NCBI GenBank assembly: GCA_001399705.1
Contig: LJCR01000135.1
Location: 1 to 6,457, forward strand
Length of the DNA stretch: 6,457 nt
Reading direction: 5' to 3'
DNA from: Kouleothrix aurantiaca
GTDB taxonomy: Bacteria; Chloroflexota; Chloroflexia; Chloroflexales; Roseiflexaceae
The stretch's first letter is position 1. Every line of letters begins with the position of its first letter. The notes beneath the pieces are model-generated. The model ran no database searches. It was given only the letters and a program-made list of their open reading frames with translations, and had not been told where the DNA came from. The position numbers and the translations under genes were made by a program. Shown in pieces: positions 1-6,457 of the stretch.

Positions 1-3000
1 GACGAAATTATAGGGCAGCGATTTGAAATCTTCTACCGGCCGGCCGATGTTGCGCGCGGTGTGCCCGCCCAGATGTTGGCGGCGGCACAGGCCCATGGTA
101 TCGCCGAAAACGAAGGCTGGCGCGTTCGGGCCGACGGCAGCGAGTTCTGGGCCAGCGTGCTGATAACCGCACTGTATGATGAGCACGGCCAGCTGCGCGG
201 TTTCTCCAAACTCACGCGCGACATCACCGAGCGGCGGGCGGCCGAGTTCGCGCTGCAGGAAAGCGAGGCGCGGCTGAAAAACCTGCTGGAAAACCTGCCC
301 GAATGCGTGATTTACCAGCTTGAGGATATGCCGGGCCAAAGCTCGCGATTTACCTACATCAGCGAAAATATTGCCCAGCTTTGCGGTGTTGCCGCCAGCG
401 ACGTGATGGATGATCCCGGCGTAATGTATCGCTTGCTCGATCCCGAATGGTGCGAGCGCGTGAAGGTTGCCGAACACATCGCGTTCCAGCACATGGCGCC
501 CTTCCATGCCGAGGTGCCGCTGCGCCATACCGATGGCCCGCTGCGCTGGTTGCGCCTGAGCTCGGTTCCCCATCGCGCCGCTAGTGGCACAGTTGTCTGG
601 GATGGGGTAATGATCGACATCACCGAGCGCGTGCAGGTTGAAGCAGCGCTGCGCGAAGAGCGTGACCGTTTTATTACCCTGGTCGAAACGGTTCCTGGCG
701 TTGTTCACTCGTTTCAGATCCAGCCCAATGGCAGCAGCCGTTTTCCGTATATGAGCGCGCGCATTCGCGATCTGTTTCCGCTCACCCCCGAACAGCTTGC
801 CCTCGATGCGTCGATGTTCTCGACCTTCTGGCACCCTGAAGACTTCGACCGCGTGATGGCTTCGCTGAAGCTGTCGCACCAGCAGCTCACACCCTGGAAC
901 AGCGAGTTCCGCATTCTCAACTCCGAACGCGGCGAGCTGTGGCTCGAAACGCACGCCATCCCGCGGCGGCAGCCCGACAACAGCGTGATCTGGTATGGCG
1001 TGCTGCAAGATATTACCGACCGCAAACAGGCCGAAGCCGAGCTGCGCACGCGCGAAGAGCAGCTCAACCTGGCCTACGATGCTGGCAACATGGGCACCTG
1101 GCGCCTCGACCCGGCCAACTTGATGGTGTCGTTCGATCTGCTTGCCAAGCAGCACTTTGGTGTTGCATCGGCGGTGATATCGGTTGAAGACGTACTGACC
1201 CGCATACACGCCGATGATCTGGACGCAGTGCGAGTGCATCTCGAAAAAGTGCTCGACCCCGCGACGGGCGGGCGCTACAGCGCCGAGTTCCGCATTATTC
1301 ATCCCGATGGCTCGACGCACTGGCTGGTGGCGCATGTTCGCATGTATTTCCGCCATCAGGAAGGCGTGCAGATCCCGGTGCTGGGCGTTGGCACCATTCA
1401 GGATGCCACACTTATTCGGCAGGGTGAAGAGCAAAGCCGCCAGCAAGCCGCGCGCTTGCAGGTGCTTTCCGATGCATCGCGAGCATTTACAGCCGTTGGC
1501 CCCGATTTCCAGACGGTGCTGCACGAAATCACCACAACGATCTCGCGCACGCTGGGCGATGTGTGTACGCTCCGCTTGATCGACCCTGAAACCAATCGCT
1601 TTGGTGTTGCTGCGATCTACGATGATACGCCTGAGCAATACGCGATCATGCGCGAAATCATGAGCCACATCCCCGTTGATGCGGCAATACTTCAAACCAG
1701 CCAACGGGTCATGGCCAGCGCTCAGCCGCTTCTGCTCGCGCCATTTGATAACGATCGTCTGCGCGACCTGATCCCCAGGCGCTACCATATGCTGGTTGAT
1801 AAGCTGCACATTCATAGCGCGATTATTGCGCCACTGCGCACGCAGGGTGTCAGTTTTGGCGTGCTGTATGTATCGCGCCACCGGCCCGAGCGCCCTTTGT
1901 TCGACAGCAACGACCTGAGCCTGGTGCAAGATCTGGCCGACCGCGCCGCCCTGGCAATCAGCAATGCGCAGTTGTACGGCGCAATTCAGCAATCGCACGC
2001 GGCGCTTGAAGCGCGCGTAACCGAGCGCACCGCCGAGCTCCGCGCCGCGCTCGAGCGTGTGCGCACCCTGTATGCGATCACCAACGATGCGATTGGGTCC
2101 GATGATCTGGACGACGCACTGCAGCGCACCATCGAGCGGGTGGCCGCAACGCTCAGCGCCGATCGCATTGTGATGGTAACTTTTGATCTGGCTGAGCATC
2201 GCATCGAGCGCCATATTGCTGGCGGGCCGAACCGAAATGCCATCCAGCAGCTGGCAACCGCTGACGACTATTTCAGTGGCCTGGCCGGCTGGGCCATGCG
2301 CGAACTGCGGCCGGCAATATCGGCCAAGGGGCGGCCCGATCAGCGCGAGAGTGTTGAAATCCAGCAGCGGCGCAAGCACACCCAGACGGGTTCGATGATC
2401 GTCGCGCCGCTGGTTTCCGGGGACGAGGCATTTGGCGTGCTCATGGCCCTGAACACACTCGATGACCCTGATTTCACGGTCGAAGATGTCGACCTGATGA
2501 TTGCAGTTTCCAGCCAGGTATCGGTGGTATATGCGCGCAACCGGCTGACTGCACGCCTGCAGCATACCAACGCCGCGCTGGCGAACGAGATCGCCGAGCG
2601 TACTGAGCTGGCGCGCTGGCAGCAGCAGCAAACCGAGCAAGCGATTGCGCTGGCAACTCTTTCGCAGGCAATGGCCGAGATCCGGCACGATCTGCAAGCA
2701 TTATTCAACACTATCACCCAGCGCATTGCCTGCCTGATGGACGATGTCTGCGTGCTCTCGCTGCTTTCTGAAGATCGCTTGTGGATGCAGCCGGTTGCGC
2801 TGGCTGGCCCGCTTTCAGATGAGATCGAGATGCTGAAACATGTGGTGGATGCCTCGCCCGACCGCGCCGACACCGGCTGGAGCGCAGCCATTGCAATCTC
2901 TGGCCAGGCCCTGCTACTCTCGAACATCCCTGTTGCCTATGCACGCAGCCAGATCGACGCGCGCTACTCCGAATTCCTGGAAGGGCTTTCCGAAATTCAC

Positions 3001-3912
3001 CTGCTGATCGTGCCGCTGCGGGCGCGTGGCCGCGTGCTTGGCTCGATCAGCCTGACGCGTATTGCATCCAGCCCGCCGTATAGCCTGGCCGACAAGCGCT
3101 TTCTGCAGGATCTGGCTGATCGAGCCGGCCTGGCAATTGAAAATGCGCGTTTGTTCGCCGAAGCCGAGCAGGCGCGCGCCGAAGCCGAGCGGGCAAACCG
3201 CGCCAAGAGCGCTTTCCTGGCCAGCATCAGCCACGAGCTGCGCACGCCGCTCAACGCAATTGTTGGCTTTACCGGCACCCTGCTCATGCGCCTGCCCGGC
3301 CCGCTGACGCTCGATCAGGAGCGCCAGCTTACCACCATCCAGCGCAGCAGCCGCCACCTGCTTGCGCTGATTAACGATCTGCTCGATCTAGCCAGGATCG
3401 AGTCGGGGCGCGCCGAAATACGCCTGGCGCCGGTGCCCTGCCAGGAACTGCTGGCGGAAGTTGTGGCGAGCCTGCGCCCGCTGGCCGATGGGAAGCAGAT
3501 TGGGCTGCACTTGCGGATGCCCGAGGACCATGTGCGCATTCAGAGCGATGGGCGGGCGCTGCGCCAGATACTGATCAACCTCGTGAACAATGCCGTCAAG
3601 TTTACCGACAGCGGGGAAGTATGGGTGGGCCTGGAACAGCGCGATCAGCAGATACTCATTTCGGTTGCCGATACCGGCATCGGCATCCGGCCCGACGATC
3701 AGGCGCGTTTGTTCCAGGAGTTTGGGCGCGCCGATACAGTCGAAGTTCGCGCGCGTGAAGGCACCGGCTTGGGCCTGCGCATTTCGCGTAAGCTTGCCGA
3801 GCTGCTTGGCGGCACAATCGAGCTGAGCAGCGTATTCGGCAAAGGGAGCACCTTTACCCTAATATTGCCGGTAGAATATACCGCAATCGATGACCACACG
3901 AGTAGCGTGTAA
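1..3912 (+). CDS. Multi-PAS/GAF sensor histidine kinase, 5'-truncated (gene A)
   Basis: Cytosolic-type sensor kinase: it should autophosphorylate on histidine and pass phosphate to a separate response regulator. The frame is open from base 1 to TAA at 3910-3912 (1303 codons seen), and codons 1-20 already read as PAS sequence, so the start lies upstream and the GTG at 61 is internal. Domains by window codon: partial PAS 1-78 (ending RDITERR), PAS 91-211, PAS 221-345, PAS 351-473, GAF about 490-660, coiled coil, GAF about 690-852, coiled coil about 852-895, GAF 897-1055, HisKA about 1068-1135 with SHELRTPLN (His1078), then HATPase_c. The ATPase boxes look intact: N-box NLVNNAVKFT (Asn1197), G1 DTGIGI (Asp1224), F-box LFQEF, G2 GTGLGL (from codon 1254). 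No membrane segment or C-terminal receiver is seen. No GAF shows an obvious bilin-attachment Cys-His motif, so I do not call it a phytochrome. Ligands are unknown. The kinase call is very secure; domain edges are approximate. Confidence 0.96.
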   Translation, partial: DEIIGQRFEIFYRPADVARGVPAQMLAAAQAHGIAENEGWRVRADGSEFWASVLITALYDEHGQLRGFSKLTRDITERRAAEFALQESEARLKNLLENLPECVIYQLEDMPGQSSRFTYISENIAQLCGVAASDVMDDPGVMYRLLDPEWCERVKVAEHIAFQHMAPFHAEVPLRHTDGPLRWLRLSSVPHRAASGTVVWDGVMIDITERVQVEAALREERDRFITLVETVPGVVHSFQIQPNGSSRFPYMSARIRDLFPLTPEQLALDASMFSTFWHPEDFDRVMASLKLSHQQLTPWNSEFRILNSERGELWLETHAIPRRQPDNSVIWYGVLQDITDRKQAEAELRTREEQLNLAYDAGNMGTWRLDPANLMVSFDLLAKQHFGVASAVISVEDVLTRIHADDLDAVRVHLEKVLDPATGGRYSAEFRIIHPDGSTHWLVAHVRMYFRHQEGVQIPVLGVGTIQDATLIRQGEEQSRQQAARLQVLSDASRAFTAVGPDFQTVLHEITTTISRTLGDVCTLRLIDPETNRFGVAAIYDDTPEQYAIMREIMSHIPVDAAILQTSQRVMASAQPLLLAPFDNDRLRDLIPRRYHMLVDKLHIHSAIIAPLRTQGVSFGVLYVSRHRPERPLFDSNDLSLVQDLADRAALAISNAQLYGAIQQSHAALEARVTERTAELRAALERVRTLYAITNDAIGSDDLDDALQRTIERVAATLSADRIVMVTFDLAEHRIERHIAGGPNRNAIQQLATADDYFSGLAGWAMRELRPAISAKGRPDQRESVEIQQRRKHTQTGSMIVAPLVSGDEAFGVLMALNTLDDPDFTVEDVDLMIAVSSQVSVVYARNRLTARLQHTNAALANEIAERTELARWQQQQTEQAIALATLSQAMAEIRHDLQALFNTITQRIACLMDDVCVLSLLSEDRLWMQPVALAGPLSDEIEMLKHVVDASPDRADTGWSAAIAISGQALLLSNIPVAYARSQIDARYSEFLEGLSEIHLLIVPLRARGRVLGSISLTRIASSPPYSLADKRFLQDLADRAGLAIENARLFAEAEQARAEAERANRAKSAFLASISHELRTPLNAIVGFTGTLLMRLPGPLTLDQERQLTTIQRSSRHLLALINDLLDLARIESGRAEIRLAPVPCQELLAEVVASLRPLADGKQIGLHLRMPEDHVRIQSDGRALRQILINLVNNAVKFTDSGEVWVGLEQRDQQILISVADTGIGIRPDDQARLFQEFGRADTVEVRAREGTGLGLRISRKLAELLGGTIELSSVFGKGSTFTLILPVEYTAIDDHTSSV
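3001..3408 (+). repeat. Paralogous GAF-end/HisKA module, copy 1 (in gene A)
   Basis: This stretch encodes the last part of GAF3, the signalling helix and most of HisKA. It aligns without a gap to 6003-6410 at a constant offset of 3002 bases. By eye, 107 of 136 codons specify the same residue (47/65 before the helix end, 60/71 from NRAKSAF to the ESG motif). The bases around the phospho-histidine (3229-3251) are identical in both copies over 23 positions. Weaker similarity continues upstream through the rest of the GAF domain and the preceding coiled coil. Confidence 0.9.
3157..3198 (+). repeat. 21-base tandem repeat encoding two heptads of the signalling helix
   Basis: Two adjacent 21-base units (3157-3177 and 3178-3198) encode AEAEQAR and AEAERAN. 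They differ at only a few bases near the end of the unit. The unit is exactly one coiled-coil heptad, in the helix that joins GAF3 to HisKA. Gene B has the second heptad unchanged (ARAEAERAN) but a diverged first one (ASEQQ), so the repeat is clear only in gene A. Confidence 0.6.
3864..3887 (+). other. Imperfect stem-loop at the 3' end of gene A
   Basis: ATTG (3864-3867) and CGGTA (3869-3873) can pair with TACCG (3879-3883) and CAAT (3884-3887). That gives nine base pairs with one bulged C (3868) and a five-base loop. It lies inside the last codons of gene A, in a locally AT-rich patch. No T-run follows, so it is not a classic Rho-independent terminator. The pairing is seen directly; any function is speculative. 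Confidence 0.3.
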
Positions 3913-3924
3913 ATCGCTCGACTC
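3900..3924 (+). other. Imperfect stem-loop spanning the gene A stop codon and the junction
   Basis: GAGTAGCG (3900-3907) can pair with CGCT (3915-3918) and ACTC (3921-3924), with a seven-base loop and a two-base bulge (CG, 3919-3920). The gene A stop codon sits in the loop, and the alternative gene B start ATG 3927 begins two bases after the stem. Only two T residues follow, so a strong terminator is unlikely. It could modulate re-initiation on gene B. The rest of the junction (3925-3950) shows no promoter, operator or good ribosome binding site. Confidence 0.3.
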
Positions 3925-3950
3925 TTATGGAATGCCAGCCAAACATTGCT

Positions 3951-4325
3951 ATGCTAACATCACTTGATCTCCTTTTACTCAGCCATTCTCAGCCCATTAT
4001 GGACTCGCTGCTGAACACGCTACGGCAGGCCGGCTTTGCGCCGCATTGCACCCACGTTGCAACCGAGCAGGAATTTCTGGCCGCCATCAGCCCGGCTGTC
4101 GATCTTATTCTGGTGGGCGATGCCCTGCCGCAGGGCGAGGCGCTACGCGCGCTTGAACTTGCCCAGGCGCGCGACTGCGCTATTCCCGTGATTGTGGTAG
4201 CAGACGAAAGCGGCGAAGATCTGGTGGTTGAGGCAATGCAGCGCGGCGCAGCAGATTATATCTGCACTGCTCGGCTGGCGCGGCTTGGCCCGGCGGCCCG
4301 GCGTGCACTCGATCTGCGCGCGGCG
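3951..4325 (+). other. Degenerate (pseudo-)receiver domain at the N-terminus of gene B
   Basis: Residues 1-125 follow the receiver fold pattern: strand 1 LDLLLL, strand 3 VDLILV, the LP turn, strand 4 IPVIVVA, then EAMQRGAADYI and the helix LARLGPAARRAL. This matches the receivers often placed before PAS domains in this kind of kinase. The residues needed for phosphorylation are replaced: the acidic pair after strand 1 is Ser11-His12, the phospho-Asp position aligns with Gly56 (an Asp follows at 57, one residue displaced), the Thr/Ser after strand 4 is Ala84, and the Lys after the DY motif is Thr106. The fold call rests on by-eye pattern matching. Loss of phosphorylation is inferred; a one-residue shift could let Asp57 stand in, but the metal-binding pair and Lys would still be missing. 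Confidence 0.8.
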
Positions 4326-6457
4326 CAGAACGAAAAGCGGCGCGCGCACGCGCAGCTGGTTGCCAACGAGCAGCGTTTCCGCGCCTTGATCGAACAGAGT
4401 GCCGATGGCTATGCGCTACTGGAACAAGGTGGATTTATCATCTATAGCGGGCCATCAACCTACCACTTGTTGGGGTATACTTCTGAAGAAATAGTTGGCC
4501 AACACAGCCTGGCACTGCTGCATCCCGACGACGTGGCAAACGCGCACGTCCTGCTTCAATCGCTCCTGCTCGATCCCAGCCAGCAGGTGTTGGTGCAGCT
4601 GCGCGTACGCCACGCAAATGGCGACTGGCTGTGGCTGGAAATTGCCGCCAGCAACATGCTTGCTGTGCCCACTGTCGCCGCGCTGGTGCTGAATTATCGC
4701 GACATCACCGGGCGTATGCGGGCCGAACAGGCGCTTCGCACCGCTGAGTTTACTCACCGCACCCTGCTTGAGCATCTTCCGGCGATTGTCTACCAGGTAC
4801 CGCTCGATGGTAGCAGCAGCACCCTCTACATCAACCGGCATATCGAAAAAATCCTTGGCTTTATGCCCGAGGAATGGGCCAACAATCCGCAAGGCTGGCT
4901 TACACACCTGCACCCGCACGATATTGGGCAGGTGCTGAACCAGATCGCGGCGGCGCCGCATAACAATGCGCCGATCCGCACTGAATTCCGGCTGCTGGCG
5001 CGCGATGGGCGCATTTTATGGTTTAGCGATGAAGCGACGGTCGTGCGCGATGCCGAGGGCCAGCCGCTTTTCTTGCAGGGCATTATGTTCGAAGTGACAG
5101 CGCGCAAATGGGCGGAAGAGCAAGTCGCTTCCGAGCGCAACAAATTGCGCGCCCTGATCGACAATATTCCCGACCTGATCTTTCTCAAAGATCGGCACAG
5201 CCGCTTCCTGATTGCGAACCAGGCCACCGCCGACTTTCTAGGCGTGCGCCAGGCGAGCGATCTTATTGGCAAAACCGATTTTGATTTCTATACGCCGGAC
5301 GTCGCCATGACGTACTATGAGGAAGAACAACAGATTATTGCTACCGGCGAGCCCATTATTGGCCTTGAAAAGGAGCAGCGCGACATTTTCGACAATACGC
5401 ACTGGTTTTCGACGATCAAGCTGCCCCTCGCCGATCGAGATGGCCAGCTGATTGGTCTGGCAGGCATCGAGCGCAACATCACAGCGCGCAAGCAGGCCGA
5501 AGAACAGATCAGCAAGCTCAACACAAGCCTGGAGCAGCGCGTGGCCGCGCGCACCGCCGATTTAGCGTACGCTAACGCCAAGCTCCATGCCGAAATCGCC
5601 GAGCGTAGCCAGCTCGAAGCGCGCATCCAGCACAACGCCGCGCAGGCAACCATTCTCGCCGAGCTTTCCAAGGCGCTTGCCGAAGCAAGCCTGAACCTGC
5701 AGCCCTTGTTCGAAACCACAGTGCGTCATGTCAGCGAGGCAATCGGCGACGCGTGTATTCTCACGCTGCTGTCGGATGATCGACAGAGCATGCGGGCGGT
5801 GGAGATTTGCCATGCCAACCCAGAGGTAGCTGCATTTATGTACAAACTGCTGGGCGGCGCGTACCCAGCCACGCAAGGTATGGCTGGCAGTGTCATTACC
5901 AGCGGGCAGGCGCTTCTGCTCCCGGTGGTGCCACCAGAGCTTGCCTACAGCCAGATCAAACCCGAGTACCGGCCCTACCTCGAGCATTTTGGCATGGCAA
6001 GCCTGCTGATCGTGCCGCTGCGCGCGCGCGGGCGCATCCTTGGCACCATCGGCCTTTCGCGCGACCGCCCGGGCCGGCCCTATACGGAAGCAGATCAGCA
6101 ATTTCTGCAGGAGCTGGCCGACCGCGCGGGGCTGGCGCTCGAAAATGCACGCTTGTTTGCTTCCGAGCAGCAGGCGCGTGCCGAAGCAGAGCGCGCCAAT
6201 CGCGCCAAGAGCGCCTTTCTTTCCAGCCTGAGCCACGAGCTGCGCACGCCGCTTAACGCTATTATTGGCTTTACCGGCACGCTGCTGATGCGCCTGCCCG
6301 GCGCGCTCAACACCGATCAGGAACGCCAGCTCCTGAATGTCCAGCGCAGCGCGCGCCACCTGCTGGCATTGATCAACGACTTGCTCGACCTCGCCAAAAT
6401 TGAGTCGGGGAAAGTGGATTTGAATTTGGTGCCGCTTGTATGTCAAGATGTTATGGC
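3951..6457 (+). CDS. Pseudo-receiver/PAS/GAF sensor histidine kinase, 3'-truncated (gene B)
   Basis: A second sensor kinase, open in frame 3 from ATG 3951 to the window edge (835 codons, no stop). Domains by residue: degenerate receiver 1-125, short helix, PAS 140-258 (ending YRDITGR), PAS 271-390, PAS 398-515 (the type with GKTDFDFYTP), coiled coil 516-580, GAF 585-735, signalling helix, HisKA from about 752 with SHELRTPLN (phospho-accepting His762). The ATPase domain should follow outside the window. It lies 38 bases after gene A on the same strand, so co-transcription is likely. Its GAF-HisKA end is a close paralogue of gene A's. The start is uncertain: an in-frame ATG at 3927 would add eight residues, and neither start has a good Shine-Dalgarno sequence. 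I chose 3951 because it places the first receiver strand (LDLLLL) at residues 5-10, as is usual. No membrane segment is seen. Kinase identity is secure as far as HisKA; activity cannot be judged without the ATPase domain. Confidence 0.93.
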   Translation, partial: MLTSLDLLLLSHSQPIMDSLLNTLRQAGFAPHCTHVATEQEFLAAISPAVDLILVGDALPQGEALRALELAQARDCAIPVIVVADESGEDLVVEAMQRGAADYICTARLARLGPAARRALDLRAAQNEKRRAHAQLVANEQRFRALIEQSADGYALLEQGGFIIYSGPSTYHLLGYTSEEIVGQHSLALLHPDDVANAHVLLQSLLLDPSQQVLVQLRVRHANGDWLWLEIAASNMLAVPTVAALVLNYRDITGRMRAEQALRTAEFTHRTLLEHLPAIVYQVPLDGSSSTLYINRHIEKILGFMPEEWANNPQGWLTHLHPHDIGQVLNQIAAAPHNNAPIRTEFRLLARDGRILWFSDEATVVRDAEGQPLFLQGIMFEVTARKWAEEQVASERNKLRALIDNIPDLIFLKDRHSRFLIANQATADFLGVRQASDLIGKTDFDFYTPDVAMTYYEEEQQIIATGEPIIGLEKEQRDIFDNTHWFSTIKLPLADRDGQLIGLAGIERNITARKQAEEQISKLNTSLEQRVAARTADLAYANAKLHAEIAERSQLEARIQHNAAQATILAELSKALAEASLNLQPLFETTVRHVSEAIGDACILTLLSDDRQSMRAVEICHANPEVAAFMYKLLGGAYPATQGMAGSVITSGQALLLPVVPPELAYSQIKPEYRPYLEHFGMASLLIVPLRARGRILGTIGLSRDRPGRPYTEADQQFLQELADRAGLALENARLFASEQQARAEAERANRAKSAFLSSLSHELRTPLNAIIGFTGTLLMRLPGALNTDQERQLLNVQRSARHLLALINDLLDLAKIESGKVDLNLVPLVCQDVM
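6003..6410 (+). repeat. Paralogous GAF-end/HisKA module, copy 2 (in gene B)
   Basis: This is the second copy of the module described at 3001-3408. The distance from the Asn of the GAF-terminal ENARLF motif to the phospho-histidine is exactly 30 residues in both proteins, so the helical phase of the linker is kept. The differences are mostly conservative in HisKA and cluster in the GAF loop after the L-G-S/T-I strand. This points to an old gene or module duplication under selection, not a recent exact copy. Confidence 0.9.

Noticed and set aside
2340..2927. Minus-strand open frame of 195 codons
   Set aside because: It lies wholly opposite gene A's GAF2/GAF3 coding sequence. It is rich in Ser, Ala and Arg, as expected for reverse reading of GC-rich codons, with no domain or ribosome binding site.
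1459..3165. Phytochrome-like bilin-binding GAF in gene A
   Set aside because: No Cys-His attachment motif or DIP-type motif is seen in any of the three GAF domains, and no PHY domain follows.
3853..3882. Possible promoter for gene B (TTTACC, 18-base spacer, TATACC)
   Set aside because: Each box matches the consensus at only four of six positions, it lies within gene A coding sequence, and AT-rich patches give such matches by chance.
3890..3960. Idea that genes A and B are one hybrid kinase split by a frameshift
   Set aside because: Gene A ends with a normal tail after a complete ATPase domain, the two are in different frames with a stop between, and gene B starts cleanly with strand 1 of its receiver-like domain and has its own HisKA. 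Two genes is the simpler reading.
4455..5272. Minus-strand open frames (168 and 148 codons) opposite gene B's PAS domains
   Set aside because: The sense strand reads as three well-formed PAS domains without interruption; the antisense products resemble nothing known to me.
5807..6256. Plus-strand open frame of 149 codons in another frame of gene B
   Set aside because: It overlaps the GAF-HisKA region, whose frame 3 reading is convincing; the alternative product is Arg/Ala/Pro-rich out-of-frame sequence.
5562..6446. Long minus-strand open frame (294 codons) opposite gene B, with a similar-looking shorter frame opposite gene A (2914-3357)
   Set aside because: Both are antisense shadows of the duplicated GAF-HisKA coding region. 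Their mutual similarity only mirrors the sense-strand paralogy, and the translations are low-complexity, with no recognisable domain.

Overview
The window is almost wholly coding on the + strand. It holds two very large sensor histidine kinase genes in tandem, both cut by the window edges. The DNA is GC-rich. The proteins are cytosolic-looking multi-PAS/GAF kinases, and both carry the sequence GFTGTLLMRLPG just after the phospho-accepting histidine. In my experience that style is typical of Chloroflexota (Chloroflexus/Roseiflexus/Herpetosiphon-type bacteria). The assignment is an inference from protein style; no marker gene is present.

Bases 1-3912 (gene A) are the C-terminal 1303 codons of a kinase whose start lies upstream. 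The order is the C-terminal part of a PAS domain, three further PAS domains, three GAF domains separated by coiled-coil helices, a HisKA domain (His at codon 1078) and a complete HATPase_c domain. There is no transmembrane segment and no attached receiver. Bases 3913-3950 form a short junction with no convincing terminator, promoter or Shine-Dalgarno sequence. Two imperfect stem-loops lie at the 3' end of gene A and over the junction.

Bases 3951-6457 (gene B) are the first 835 codons of a second kinase that runs off the right edge without a stop. It starts with a receiver-like domain that has lost essentially every phosphorylation residue, followed by three PAS domains, a coiled coil, one GAF domain and a HisKA domain (His762). 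Its ATPase domain would lie beyond the window.

The GAF-coiled coil-HisKA ends of the two proteins are clear paralogues. They align without gaps over 136 codons, with 107 identities counted by eye. The pair therefore looks like a tandem duplication of the transmitter module joined to different sensory front ends, probably co-transcribed. By inference, both proteins sense soluble or intracellular cues and pass phosphate to response regulators encoded elsewhere. Gene B's N-terminal pseudo-receiver is the most unusual element. I saw no RNA gene, mobile element, CRISPR array or origin.
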